From an uncultured Schlesneria sp. (GTDB lineage: Bacteria; Planctomycetota; Planctomycetia; Planctomycetales; Planctomycetaceae), in contig CAIMFH010000035.1 in the NCBI GenBank assembly GCA_903840265.1, forward strand, positions 1 to 64,000: DNA of 64,000 nt, written 5' to 3'. Both the position numbers and the translations under genes were made by a program. The notes beneath the pieces are model-generated. The model had not been told where the DNA came from and searched no databases. It was given only the letters and a program-made list of their open reading frames with translations. Positions 53,028 to 63,576 of this stretch are shown one piece after another (positions within the stretch are counted from its first letter, which is position 1; the number at the start of each line of letters is the position of its first letter).

Positions 53028-53945
53028 ATGACACGTCTCGTCCTCTTGTTCACTCTGATCGGTCTCGCCTGCGGAAGCGGCGTTCGAGCGGCCGATGAAT
53101 CTTTCACGCGAACGGAAGATGTGATCTACGGCCGGAAGTTTGGCACGGCGCTGACGCTGGATGTGTTTACTCCCAAGGAGAATGCCAACGGGGCGGCAAT
53201 TGTCTGGGTCGTGAGTGGTGGCTGGTATTCGGCCCACGACGCGGTGAACGCGGGGGCGATTGGCGAATACTTGAAGCGTGGCTACACCATCTTCGCCGTC
53301 GTCCATGGCAGCCAGCCCAAATACACGATCCCTGAGGTGCTGGAAGACATGCATCGGGCCGTGCGATTTATCCGCAGCCGCGCTGCGGAATACAAAATCG
53401 ATCCTGACCGGATCGGTATCACGGGTGGCTCGGCGGGCGGACATTTGTCATTGATGCAGGGGACCGCGGGAACGCTGGGCAATCCTGACGCGAAGGATCC
53501 CGTCGAAAAATTCTCCAGCCGCGTACAAGCGGTCGCCTGCTTCTTTCCGCCAACCGACTTCTTGAACTACGGCAAGGCCGATGAAAACGCATTGGGCCGC
53601 GGTGTGTTGAAAGACTTCAAGGCACCATTCGATTTTCACGAGTTCGACGGGAAGACGCGTGCGTTTGTCCCCATCACGGATGAAGCGAGGATCGTGACCA
53701 TCGGCAAGATCATCTCGCCCATCAACCATGTCACTTCAGACGACCCGCCAACTTTGATCGTACACGGCGATGCTGATTTCCTGGTCCCGATCCAGCAGGC
53801 GGAGATCATCATCACCAAGCTAAAAGAGGCCAACGTCCCGGCTGAACTGGTGGTCAAAAAGGGAGCCGCTCACGGCTGGGCCGGCATGGATAAAGACGCG
53901 ATTACGTTTGGCGACTGGTTTGATAAGTACCTGGCGAAGAAGTGA
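53028..53945 (+). CDS. Secreted alpha/beta-hydrolase (BD-FAE/acetyl-esterase-like)
   Basis: A 305-residue protein from ATG 53028 with GAAGGA upstream; the frame is open from 52866, but only this start gives a signal peptide (MTRLVLLFTLIGLACGSGVR, then AAD). Esterase marks: oxyanion region VVSGGWYSAHDAVNAG, nucleophile elbow GGSAGGHLS, acid residue in LIVHGDADFLVPIQQ and catalytic His in KGAAHGWAG. The order fits the BD-FAE/esterase-lipase group, acting on acetylated or feruloylated carbohydrates. The substrate is not evident. Exported. The gene is alone, convergent with speE. Confidence 0.85.
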   Translation: MTRLVLLFTLIGLACGSGVRAADESFTRTEDVIYGRKFGTALTLDVFTPKENANGAAIVWVVSGGWYSAHDAVNAGAIGEYLKRGYTIFAVVHGSQPKYTIPEVLEDMHRAVRFIRSRAAEYKIDPDRIGITGGSAGGHLSLMQGTAGTLGNPDAKDPVEKFSSRVQAVACFFPPTDFLNYGKADENALGRGVLKDFKAPFDFHEFDGKTRAFVPITDEARIVTIGKIISPINHVTSDDPPTLIVHGDADFLVPIQQAEIIITKLKEANVPAELVVKKGAAHGWAGMDKDAITFGDWFDKYLAKK

Positions 53946-54013
53946 TGCCGCTCACTCTTTAAATCGGGGCGTCGACTCGCTGGGGAAAGTTATGCTGAAG
54001 CAGAACCCCAGTT

Positions 54014-54050
54014 CGGCGCGGGTCTCTGACCGGTCGGGAGACCCGCGCCG
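54014..54050. terminator. Perfect 13-bp hairpin after the esterase gene
   Basis: Arms 54014-54026 (CGGCGCGGGTCTC) and 54038-54050, with an 11-base loop that itself contains GACCGGTC. It lies between convergent genes directly before a family P palindrome and can serve both directions. No T tract is present. Confidence 0.7.
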
Positions 54051-54058
54051 AGCAATGC

Positions 54059-54144
54059 GGTGCCACGGACTCACCGTCTTCGGTGTGGCCGTGCTGATAA
54101 AGAGGAAGACACGGCGACGTCGAGGACTCCGACACCGTGGCACC
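54059..54144. repeat. 86-bp palindromic repeat, complete copy (family P)
   Basis: Starts GGTGCCACGGACTCACCGTC and ends GACTCCGACACCGTGGCACC. Left arm and right arm are imperfect inverted copies. The same outline as 14262-14346 is clear (GTCTTCG, then AAGACACGGC, then GTCGAGGACTCC). It ends 11 bases before the speE stop codon on the minus strand. Confidence 0.8.
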
Positions 54145-54155
54145 CGCCCACAATC

Positions 54156-55085
54156 CTACGCCCCGGCGAAGAATTTGGGCGGGTTGGCCAGAGAGTAGAT
54201 CGTCGTTTCGGCGGCGATTCGCTCGCGAACGTACTTCGGGGTTTGCAGCAGACCCAGGAGTGTCTGGCCGTCAAACATTCGGAATGCTCCTGTCGTTTCC
54301 TTGGCCAGCAGGGCGTCGACTAGCACGGGATCGGGTCGTGTATTGATCGGCCTCTGGCTCGCGACGGCTAAGCCCCATGGTGATCCGTAGGTGGGGACTG
54401 TCGCTTGGATGACAGTGGTATGCGCGAACACGGAACCAATCGTTTTCACTGTCCGGGCCAGCAGGTCAATCAGTGGGGGCGAGAGTGAGCCAGCTTGGTT
54501 CACGAAGACGCCGCCGGGTGCCAGCGCGCGCTGGCACAGTTCGAAGAACTCGCGCGTGAACAACTTGTAGGCCGGCCCTTCTTCGATGGGATCGGTCAGG
54601 TCGGCGATGATCACATCCCAACCGCTTGTCCGAGCGATGTAGTCGTACGCGTCACCGATCTCGAGTTTGACCTTGGGATTGTCGAACGCCCCTTGATGGA
54701 CTTCGGGCAGCCATTGGCGACAAGCATTCACCGCGTCGCCATCGATGTCGGCGACGACGATCTCTTCAACGCCATGCCACTTCAAGGCTTCGCGAGCGGT
54801 TCCACCGTCCGCTCCACCCGCAATCAGCACGCGGCGAGGTTTGCCGTGCAGCACGAATGGGACGTGGACCAGCGGTTCGTGGTACAGGAATTCGTCACCC
54901 GTGCAGGTTTGCCACTTGCCATCCAGAACCAATGCTTTGCCGTAAGCGCCGCTGTCGACGATGTACAGATCTTGAAAGGGGGTCTGCTGATGAGTCAGAA
55001 CCTGGGCGATGCCATGCTGCCAGATATCGTGCGGGGTCAGGAATTCGCTGATCCACAGATCGGCGGCCAATGTTGCTCCGGGCAT
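54156..55085 (-). CDS. speE: Spermidine synthase (polyamine aminopropyltransferase)
   Basis: A 309-residue protein with SpeE marks: LYIVDSGAYGKALVLDG, DEFLYHEPLVHVPFVLH, the decarboxylated-SAM site RVLIAGGADGGTAREAL (GGGDGGT in most, GGADGGT here), VVADIDGDAVNACRQWLPEV, DAYDYI and IIADLTDPIEEGPAY. It transfers an aminopropyl group to putrescine or a similar amine. The first residues contain no signal peptide. No speD is in the window. SpeE-like proteins can also make other polyamines, so substrate range is open. Confidence 0.92.
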   Translation of the reverse strand: MPGATLAADLWISEFLTPHDIWQHGIAQVLTHQQTPFQDLYIVDSGAYGKALVLDGKWQTCTGDEFLYHEPLVHVPFVLHGKPRRVLIAGGADGGTAREALKWHGVEEIVVADIDGDAVNACRQWLPEVHQGAFDNPKVKLEIGDAYDYIARTSGWDVIIADLTDPIEEGPAYKLFTREFFELCQRALAPGGVFVNQAGSLSPPLIDLLARTVKTIGSVFAHTTVIQATVPTYGSPWGLAVASQRPINTRPDPVLVDALLAKETTGAFRMFDGQTLLGLLQTPKYVRERIAAETTIYSLANPPKFFAGA

Positions 55086-55188
55086 AACTCAATCCGACAA
55101 GAAATCGTGAACCATCGGCCGGACTCAGTTCTGACGCAACGAGTGAGTCGCCGAACAAGCAGGGTATCCGACCGGCGGTTCATTTTCT

Positions 55189-56361
55189 TCAAGCAGCGAC
55201 CGATTCGCGTTTGGCAACCGACTGCAGCAATCGATCGGCAATCACTTCAGCAGTGCGAGCGGTCGCGCCGGTGACATAGATCTGCTCGCGAACCTGTTCG
55301 AGGTCTTGGCGAGCTGCTGCCAGCTTCTCACTGTCGCTTAACCAACGGTCCACGTCTTCCACGATGGAATTGATGACGGGAGCCGGGCTGCCGACGCTCA
55401 GGTATTCCGGCATCACTTTTCGTCCGGCAATCAGATTTGGCAACGACATCATGTTGACGGTCACCAACGACTTGGCGATCAAATACGTTGGCCAGGTCGT
55501 ACGGTACAGGACCACGGCCGGAGTCCGACGAGCGAGCATTTCGAGACTGACCGATCCCGATACCATGACGGCGCAGTCTGCGAGTTCGATGATTTCCGGA
55601 GTCTTGCCGACGAAGAACGAGATCGGCAGGGTCTCCTGCAGTTTCTCGTATTCTGCCACGCAGAACTGGCGCTGACTCTCTTTGTAGTTGGCGACCAGGA
55701 AGTTGATATTCGGGCGCTTGGCGTGCAGGCGTCGCGCCGCATCGAGAATCAGCGGCCAACTGCGAGTGACTTCTTGACGACGCGATCCAGGCAGTAGTGC
55801 GACAGTCTGTCCGTTGGCCGACTTCCATTCGCGACAGAACGACGCGTCCAACTTGTGGTCGGCTACCTCGTCGAAGAACGGGTGTCCGACATACATCACA
55901 GGAATGCCCCGTTCGGCGTACCAGTCGGTTTCGAAATTGAGGCCCGACAGAATCAGGTCGATGTTTCGACGGACTTTTTTAATGCGCCAGGGTGCCCACG
56001 CCCACAATTGCGGCGGCAGGTAATAAATCACCGGGATGCCTCGACGCTTTGCCTTATGAGCAACCCACCAGTTAAAGCCGGGAAAATCGACCAGGACCAC
56101 TAAGTCTGGCTTGTGCCGTTCAAAATATTGGTCCGCTTCTTTGAGTAGGCGGAAGAACTTGGCAATCAGAGGCAGAACCTGGAAAATTCCCATCACGGCC
56201 ATCGTGGTCAGCGGAAACAACAACTGGCAGCCGGCGCGCTCCATCAACGGTCCACCAAACCCCGACACACGCAGCTGCGGGATCCGATGTCGTAATTCGC
56301 CAATTAAATGCGCCGCATGTTGGTCGCCGCTGGGCTCACCCACGGAAAAGAACACATGCAT
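55189..56361 (-). CDS. lpxB: Lipid-A-disaccharide synthase
   Basis: A 390-residue protein from MHVFFSVGEPSGDQHAAHLI, which carries the GEPSGD motif of the family. Further marks: VSGFGGPLMERAGCQLLFPL, LVVLVDFPGFNWWVAHKAKR, YYLPPQLWAWAPWRIKKVRR, YVGHPFFDEV, LLPGSRRQEVTRSWP and VSGSVSLEMLARRTPAVVLY. The enzyme joins UDP-diacylglucosamine and lipid X in the Raetz pathway at the inner face of the cytoplasmic membrane. Its presence supports a lipid-A-containing outer membrane in this planctomycete. speE lies 103 bases downstream on the same strand. Confidence 0.96.
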   Translation of the reverse strand: MHVFFSVGEPSGDQHAAHLIGELRHRIPQLRVSGFGGPLMERAGCQLLFPLTTMAVMGIFQVLPLIAKFFRLLKEADQYFERHKPDLVVLVDFPGFNWWVAHKAKRRGIPVIYYLPPQLWAWAPWRIKKVRRNIDLILSGLNFETDWYAERGIPVMYVGHPFFDEVADHKLDASFCREWKSANGQTVALLPGSRRQEVTRSWPLILDAARRLHAKRPNINFLVANYKESQRQFCVAEYEKLQETLPISFFVGKTPEIIELADCAVMVSGSVSLEMLARRTPAVVLYRTTWPTYLIAKSLVTVNMMSLPNLIAGRKVMPEYLSVGSPAPVINSIVEDVDRWLSDSEKLAAARQDLEQVREQIYVTGATARTAEVIADRLLQSVAKRESVAA

Positions 56362-56912
56362 GACAGCAACCCAATCCTTTCACAGACGATTCCGTCACTC
56401 CTTGTTGGAGTTTCGCAGCGGAAGGGTTCTCAGAAATCGCCTCGGTCGTCAAGACTGATCCTAGGCAAAGGGTTGCCACATCGCACGCATATCAGCGGAT
56501 GTGATTATTGAGGGATCGGAAACAAGCAGTGTTTTGATGCGGAGATCCGGGACTGAACCTTCAGCGTTCCGGATGCCTCTTCGAGATTTTTCGCTCATCA
56601 CTGTAAGGCCCCGGTTCGTTCCCGTGTATATCCCGATATGTCCCAATGGAACGTGAATGATCGCGGCGCGCGCACAAGACGAAGAGACTAACGGTGATGA
56701 CCGCTGACAACTTCGACAGGATCGACGAAGCCAAAGTGTTCAGTTGTTGGGCATTCCACAAGTTCAGCTTAATTTCGCGTGAATAATGAACTGGCGGCTC
56801 ATTCATTGCGTAACTGCTGTTGATGAATCGCCCCCAATTCCGTGTGTAAGCTTGGCCACGTGATGATGCACCGCACGAGATAGGGACTCTATCGCAAACG
56901 AAAGGAACCGCA
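56362..56912. other. Intergenic region between lpxB and the DUF1559 gene
   Basis: About 550 bases with no recognised gene. A minus frame at 56461-56646 lacks family signal. Promoters for both divergent genes must lie here. No RNA gene was recognised. Confidence 0.35.
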
Positions 56913-57986
56913 GTGTTTGAGAATGAGAAGATGATGTCACCGAGACAGCACAAACTTTTGCCTGATGGACAACTTGTATCTCGCAGAAAAGCTTTTACGC
57001 TCATTGAGTTACTGGTCGTGATTGCGATTATCGCTGTGCTGATCGCATTGTTGCTTCCTGCAGTCCAACAGGCACGTGAAGCCGCGCGCCGCACGCAATG
57101 CAAAAACAATCTGAAGCAACTCGGGTTGGCATTGCACAATTATCACGATACCGCCAACACCTTCCCACCGGGTTGGATTGGCAAAAGCTCGGGCAATTAC
57201 TCCGGCTTTGGCTGGAACTCGATGTTGCTCCCTTATGTTGATCAGGGGCCGCTGTACAACATCCTGTCACAGGGTGGAATTCCGAACATGCTGACCGGGC
57301 TGGCAGCGAATTCCACAACGACCGTCAAAACAACGGATTCTACGTTAGGCGCGCTGCGATGTCCTTCCGATCCAGGTGCGCCGACAGGGACCATTGCCGC
57401 ACCGGGCACAGTCCAGTTCGGTCGATCCAACTATCCGGCGGTGTGCGGCTTCGATCCCACACAACTTAACGTCATGGTGAATTGGCCATCACCAGCAACG
57501 CAAACCCTTCCTCCGAGCAGTTCGCAAAGGATGGGAAGCTATTGGGTTGATCAAGTGACCCAACCATGGGGCGGTTGCTTCGGCGAAAACACCCGCAAGG
57601 GGATTCGTGATATATCTGACGGTTCTAGTAACTGCCTTGTGGTTGGTGAGCGTTACACACCTCAGGAGTCAAGTGGCAGTGTCCCCAATACCACGATGGG
57701 TGACTGCTTTTGGGCGGGCGTTCCTCTTGGAGCCTCTCCTACATCGGGCAGTTGGTTGCAGGCATTGGTCGTCGGCGAGTGTACGACAAAAGTCAACTTT
57801 GGAAACTCGACAGCCGCTGGCGGTGCTCCACGGATCGACACTGCCGGATTTGGCAGCATGCATACCGGCGGATGTCACTTCCTGATGGGTGATGGTGCCG
57901 TGAAATTCATTAGCGAAAACGTCGATATGAATACCTATCGTGCGTTGTCCCGCATCAGTGACGGCAACATTACTGGTGATTTTTAA
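56913..57986 (+). CDS. DUF1559 prepilin-like protein
   Basis: A 357-residue protein from GTG 56913 with AAAGGA upstream. A type IV prepilin-like leader ends at RRKAF, followed by the conserved hydrophobic helix FTLIELLVVIAIIAVLIALL. Here the residue before F is Ala; Gly is usual. The next segment, PAVQQAREAARRTQCKNNLK, QLGLALHNYHDTANTFPPGW, is diagnostic of DUF1559. The end carries HTGGCHFLMGDGAVKFIS, the H-x9-DG mark of the family. Planctomycetes carry dozens of these, probably as surface pseudopilins. Function is unproven. It is monocistronic, convergent with the zinc-ribbon gene. Confidence 0.96.
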   Translation: MFENEKMMSPRQHKLLPDGQLVSRRKAFTLIELLVVIAIIAVLIALLLPAVQQAREAARRTQCKNNLKQLGLALHNYHDTANTFPPGWIGKSSGNYSGFGWNSMLLPYVDQGPLYNILSQGGIPNMLTGLAANSTTTVKTTDSTLGALRCPSDPGAPTGTIAAPGTVQFGRSNYPAVCGFDPTQLNVMVNWPSPATQTLPPSSSQRMGSYWVDQVTQPWGGCFGENTRKGIRDISDGSSNCLVVGERYTPQESSGSVPNTTMGDCFWAGVPLGASPTSGSWLQALVVGECTTKVNFGNSTAAGGAPRIDTAGFGSMHTGGCHFLMGDGAVKFISENVDMNTYRALSRISDGNITGDF

Positions 57987-58010
57987 GTCACCTGACATGA
58001 TCAGCGCGCT

Positions 58011-58167
58011 GCTGAGTGCGAATTCAGACTCCCTCCCCACGAATTCGTGCTCAGCATCGCAGCTTCCACTCGTGTGAATGAATCACCGCCTGGTAGTCGT
58101 TCCTCTCGTCATTCCCGCACGGACGGGAATGAGTTCCAAATGGGTTCTTCACGGCCTTTTGCCGTGA
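58011..58167. terminator. Three hairpins between convergent genes
   Basis: Stem 1: arms 58011-58025 (GCTGAGTGCGAATTC) and 58041-58055, 13 of 15 paired. Stem 2: arms 58110-58117 (CATTCCCG) and 58124-58131, perfect. Stem 3: arms 58149-58155 (TCACGGC) and 58161-58167, perfect, with loop CTTTT. They fill the gap between the DUF1559 stop and the zinc-ribbon gene stop. The second resembles common REP-type hairpins. Confidence 0.7.
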
Positions 58168-58177
58168 CTTGTCCGAG

Positions 58178-59338
58178 CTAACGCGACTGAACCAGAAACC
58201 AGATTGAGATCGCGACGGTGATTCCGAACAGGATGGCGCTCGCGATCTTGAACGCGCTATAGGGTCGCTCGCCAGAGACTTCACCCGTGACGGCATTGAT
58301 CACGACGCGGTACGGTTTCTCCTGGTAGCGATACGCCATCAGCCAGACTGGCAACAGCAGGTGCTTAAAGGTTACGCCGCTGTAGCTTACTTTTTGAGAA
58401 CTGATGCTCTGTTCGTCTCCGCCAATGCGTTGACGGATATCCGAAGTGAGCGCGCTCTCGATCCGCAGCCGCGCCTCACTGAATCCCGCATCCAGCGTCA
58501 CATCGTAGGTCCGCGCGAATAGCCCAGCCAGCATCTGCTGCGTGAAGGGAACGCACTGTTCCAGCGGCCACGGTTCCAGGCTTTCGATCAGGGTGCGACT
58601 TTGATCGCTGGCGGCAACGATCAAGACGTCGTCAAAAAATCGCTGGAATTCGCCGGACCGGAAACTCCAGCTGGTCCGCATCTCGCGACGTTGGTCTTTC
58701 CCTTCGCCGACAGTCACCCAGTAGTGATCACCGCGCTGGCCCGCGTACTTCGTGTCCGTCAGTGAATCGAAGGTGTAGTACGGAAGGTACACACCGTTGA
58801 ATTTGCCGCTGGCTCCCTGCTTCAGGAACTCGTTCGGAGCCCACCACAGGGATTTCACCCAATTGCGCAGTTGCTCGGCCGCATCGCGCTCGGGAATCTG
58901 AAACGGCAGCATTCCATCGACAGCAATGCGCGTCGGCGCGTCGTGGATTTTGTCGCGTTGCAGAGGGTTGGCACAGTACGGACACTGCGAACTGGTCAGC
59001 GTCCCCTGGAAGATCACCTCGGCCCCGCACGAACTGCAGCGAATGGCATGCTCGGACTCGGCCGTTTCGTCGTCTGGCTTTCCTTCCAGACGCTGCGTTT
59101 TCAACTGTTCCAGCATCGCGTGAAAGTCATGCTCGACGATTTCGGCCGTTTCCGAAATCTCGATCGTTTTGACTGCCCCGCAATAGGGGCATTTCATCGT
59201 TTGCGTCCCGATCGAGAACTCGAGATCAGCTCCGCATTCATCGCAGGGGAAGATCCGACCCTTGCCGGAATCAATCGCTTCGCCGTCCCCCGCCTGCTTC
59301 GTCGGTTCGTCGTCTTGATCAGTCTGTGGATCGGCCAT
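58178..59338 (-). CDS. Zinc-ribbon membrane-anchored protein
   Basis: A 386-residue protein from MADPQTDQDDEPTKQAGDGE (ATG at 59336-59338; an ATG two codons upstream, 59344, is possible). Two CxxC zinc ribbons lie near the start (CDECGADLEFSIGTQTMKC, PYCG; then CSSCGAEVIFQGTLTSSQC, PYC). The middle has FNGVYLPYYTFDSLTDTKYA, DHYWVTVGEGKDQRREMRTS and LLPVWLMAYRYQEKPYRVVI, followed by VNAVTGEVSGERPYSAFKI. A C-terminal membrane helix (about 363-383) ends the protein. The conserved order is remembered from uncharacterised planctomycete and actinobacterial zinc-ribbon proteins. Function unknown. Confidence 0.8.
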   Translation of the reverse strand: MADPQTDQDDEPTKQAGDGEAIDSGKGRIFPCDECGADLEFSIGTQTMKCPYCGAVKTIEISETAEIVEHDFHAMLEQLKTQRLEGKPDDETAESEHAIRCSSCGAEVIFQGTLTSSQCPYCANPLQRDKIHDAPTRIAVDGMLPFQIPERDAAEQLRNWVKSLWWAPNEFLKQGASGKFNGVYLPYYTFDSLTDTKYAGQRGDHYWVTVGEGKDQRREMRTSWSFRSGEFQRFFDDVLIVAASDQSRTLIESLEPWPLEQCVPFTQQMLAGLFARTYDVTLDAGFSEARLRIESALTSDIRQRIGGDEQSISSQKVSYSGVTFKHLLLPVWLMAYRYQEKPYRVVINAVTGEVSGERPYSAFKIASAILFGITVAISIWFLVQSR

Positions 59339-59442
59339 GATCACCTGTCCAACGAAGGGGGGAATTCCCGCTATTTCTTCCGCAAGCCTTCATGACAAAC
59401 TGGCCAGGTGACTTACGTCCCCCGCTCAGAAGAAGCAAGCAC

Positions 59443-61437
<1,995 letters not shown>

Positions 61438-61672
61438 CCTGCCGCCTCGTATCGGGTTCAAAAATCGGTCCGAAGTTGGAAGTTGCAACTTGAGAACAGA
61501 CTGGGATTTACCCGCAAAAAATCAAGGCTGACGGTCAAAAGCGCCGATAATTTCAGCATAGGACTATTGACACGTGAGAGCTCTCCGGCAAAAATCTGGT
61601 ACGGAGTTGAGACTGAATCTCAAGATCAACTTCCGGCCTGCCTCGGTTGCTTCGACCAGTTGAGTGCCTGCC

Positions 61673-61972
61673 ATGGACTTCGGTGTTCCACAAAGTCTGA
61701 TTCACGATCCGGTACATGCCGAGTCGCATCGCGTCGTTTGTCACTGTTTAAACGTGACGGAACACGAGATTCGCGAAACCATCGCCGAGAACGATCCGCA
61801 ATCGATCCGCGGCGTCTCGCAGGCGTGTGGTGCCGGTGCCGGCTGCATGTCCTGCCACCGCCACATTCGCCGCATGCTCAACGAACACGTCGTGCAGCGA
61901 AGAATGCAGATGGTCGGCGAAACTCACGCGACCGAGCCAGCTTGCGCAGGTCAACCTTCTTGCGGTTCCTGA
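61673..61972 (+). CDS. Bfd-like [2Fe-2S] ferredoxin
   Basis: A 99-residue protein from ATG 61673 (an in-frame GTG at 61664 is possible). The cluster motif is VVCHCLNVTEHEI, then ACGAGAGCMSCHRHIRRML, that is CxC and CxxC as in bacterioferritin-associated ferredoxin. Bfd passes electrons to ferritin to release iron. Members of this fold also occur as domains in reductases. The C-terminal tail has a further CAGQPSC pair not seen in standard Bfd (about 64 residues). No bacterioferritin gene is adjacent. Confidence 0.85.
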   Translation: MDFGVPQSLIHDPVHAESHRVVCHCLNVTEHEIRETIAENDPQSIRGVSQACGAGAGCMSCHRHIRRMLNEHVVQRRMQMVGETHATEPACAGQPSCGS

Positions 61973-62121
61973 TCGCCTTAGGCCCCTCGAACGATCACCG
62001 TCCAACTGCGGTCAATTTGGTCCAACTCGCTGCCTAATGCTCAAGGCTGACGATGTCTGACGGAATTCCGATCAAGATGCCATCACTCTGAGCCGCCAAC
62101 GACTGGGGCCAAGCTTGTACG

Positions 62122-62189
62122 GTGTGCAGTCTTCGGACCGCACCACGAACGTTATGAGCCCCCAACGGCGTGTTCCGAAGACTCCACAC
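62122..62189. terminator. Long hairpin between convergent genes
   Basis: Arms 62122-62137 (GTGTGCAGTCTTCGGA) and 62174-62189 pair at 15 of 16 positions across a 36-base loop. It lies between the Bfd-like gene and the DUF1501 gene, both ending here, and may end transcription from both sides. There is no T tract. Confidence 0.65.
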
Positions 62190-62208
62190 GCCCTATCTGT
62201 TATTTGCT

Positions 62209-63540
62209 CTAGCCGATCAACTCGGTAATGGGTTGGCCTTCGCTTAGGACTGGCATCGGTCGGCGACCGTTGTCGTAGAAGACGTGTTGATGATCGATTC
62301 CCAGCGTGTGATACATCGTGGAGAGAACGCAGCCTGGCGTATAAGGCTTGCTCGTGGGGTACTCGGCCTTGGAATCGGTCGTGCCGATCGCCTGGCCCAT
62401 CTTCAGGCCGCCACCTGCGAACAGCACGCTCATCGCACCTGGCCAGTGATCGCGGCCGGCTTGCGGATTGATGCGTGGCGTACGACCGAACTCGCCCATC
62501 GCCATCACCAACACTTCTTCCTGCAGTCCGCGAACAAACAGGTCGTCAACGAGGGCGGCGACGGCTCGGTCGAATTGCGGCAGGAGTCGGTTCTTCTGCT
62601 CCGCAAAGTTGTTGGCGTGAGTATCCCAGCCGCCACCCGCCTGCACGGTGATGTAAGTCACGCCCGATTCGACCAGGCGGCGAGCCAGCAGGCAGCTTTG
62701 ACCGAGATCGTTGCGGCCATACTTCTCACGCAGCTTGGGGTCTTCTTTGTGAATATCGAACGCTCGCAGTGCCTTTTCGTTCGTCACCATCTCGAAGGCG
62801 TCGTGATAGAACTTGTCGAGTCCCGCGATGTCGCCCTTGGTGTCGATGTCGCGGCGAATCGTGTCGACCTGACCAAGCAACTGCTGGCGGCGTTCGAGGC
62901 GGTTCAATGTCAGGTTGCCGGGCAACTTCATGTTGCGAACCTGGAAGCCCTGCGAATTCGGATCGCTGTCCGGTGAGAACGGGTTGTATGACGCACCCAG
63001 ATAGGCCGCTTTGCCCAGATCGAGGCGATTCGGGACGTTGCAGTAAGCGGGCATGCCGGGTTCATTCGGTCCACGCAATGCCGCGACAATGGACCCACAC
63101 GACGGATAGATATTGTCGTTCACTTCAATCGTTGGCTGGTAACCGGTCAGCATCCACTGAGCACCCATGCCGTGTCCGGCGTTGGTGTGGAAGGCCGAGC
63201 GAACGACCGAGAACTTGTCGAACATCGCGGCCTGCAACGGCAGATGCTCGCTGATGTCGATGCCAGAGACATTGGTTGGAATTGGCTTGAACTCGCCTCG
63301 ATATTCGGCGGGAGCGGTCGGCTTCAGGTCGTACATGTCGAGGTGGCTGGGGCCGCCCGCTTGCCAGACCAGGATCACTGCTTTGCGCTTGGCCGATGTT
63401 CCTGCTTCTTTCGCGACTGCTTCGCTGCGCAGCAGATTGGGCAACGTCAGTCCGCCGACGGCCAGGCCGCCGACTCGCAGGAAGTTCCGTCGCGAAACAC
63501 CATCGCAGGCACGATTGGTGGAACCAAGGATGTCGAACAT
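62209..63540 (-). CDS. DUF1501 protein (exported, Tat-type leader)
   Basis: A 443-residue protein with a leader of the family (CDGVSRRNFLRVGGLAVGGL) carrying a twin arginine. Diagnostic stretches: AVILVWQAGGPSHLDMYDLK, PTAPAEYRGEFKPIPTNVSG, FSVVRSAFHTNAGHGMGAQW, VTYITVQAGGGWDTHANNFA and VLVMAMGEFGRTPRINPQAG, followed by RDHWPGAMSVLFAGGGL. DUF1501 proteins resemble sulfatase/alkaline-phosphatase-fold proteins and are among the most numerous families in planctomycetes, nearly always next to DUF1549/DUF1553 genes, as here (36-base gap). Activity unproven. Confidence 0.95.
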   Translation of the reverse strand: MFDILGSTNRACDGVSRRNFLRVGGLAVGGLTLPNLLRSEAVAKEAGTSAKRKAVILVWQAGGPSHLDMYDLKPTAPAEYRGEFKPIPTNVSGIDISEHLPLQAAMFDKFSVVRSAFHTNAGHGMGAQWMLTGYQPTIEVNDNIYPSCGSIVAALRGPNEPGMPAYCNVPNRLDLGKAAYLGASYNPFSPDSDPNSQGFQVRNMKLPGNLTLNRLERRQQLLGQVDTIRRDIDTKGDIAGLDKFYHDAFEMVTNEKALRAFDIHKEDPKLREKYGRNDLGQSCLLARRLVESGVTYITVQAGGGWDTHANNFAEQKNRLLPQFDRAVAALVDDLFVRGLQEEVLVMAMGEFGRTPRINPQAGRDHWPGAMSVLFAGGGLKMGQAIGTTDSKAEYPTSKPYTPGCVLSTMYHTLGIDHQHVFYDNGRRPMPVLSEGQPITELIG

Positions 63541-63576
63541 GATCTAACTCCGCTTCGGGCGAGCGTGGATTTTCAA

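Noticed and set aside
56640-56680. Possible tRNA-like TPsiC segment near GGTTCG in the lpxB upstream gap
   Set aside because: No matching acceptor or anticodon arm could be drawn around it.
56561-57139. Minus-strand 192-codon frame with Cys-rich start
   Set aside because: Its upstream half is opposite the conserved DUF1559 prepilin region, and the rest has no family features.
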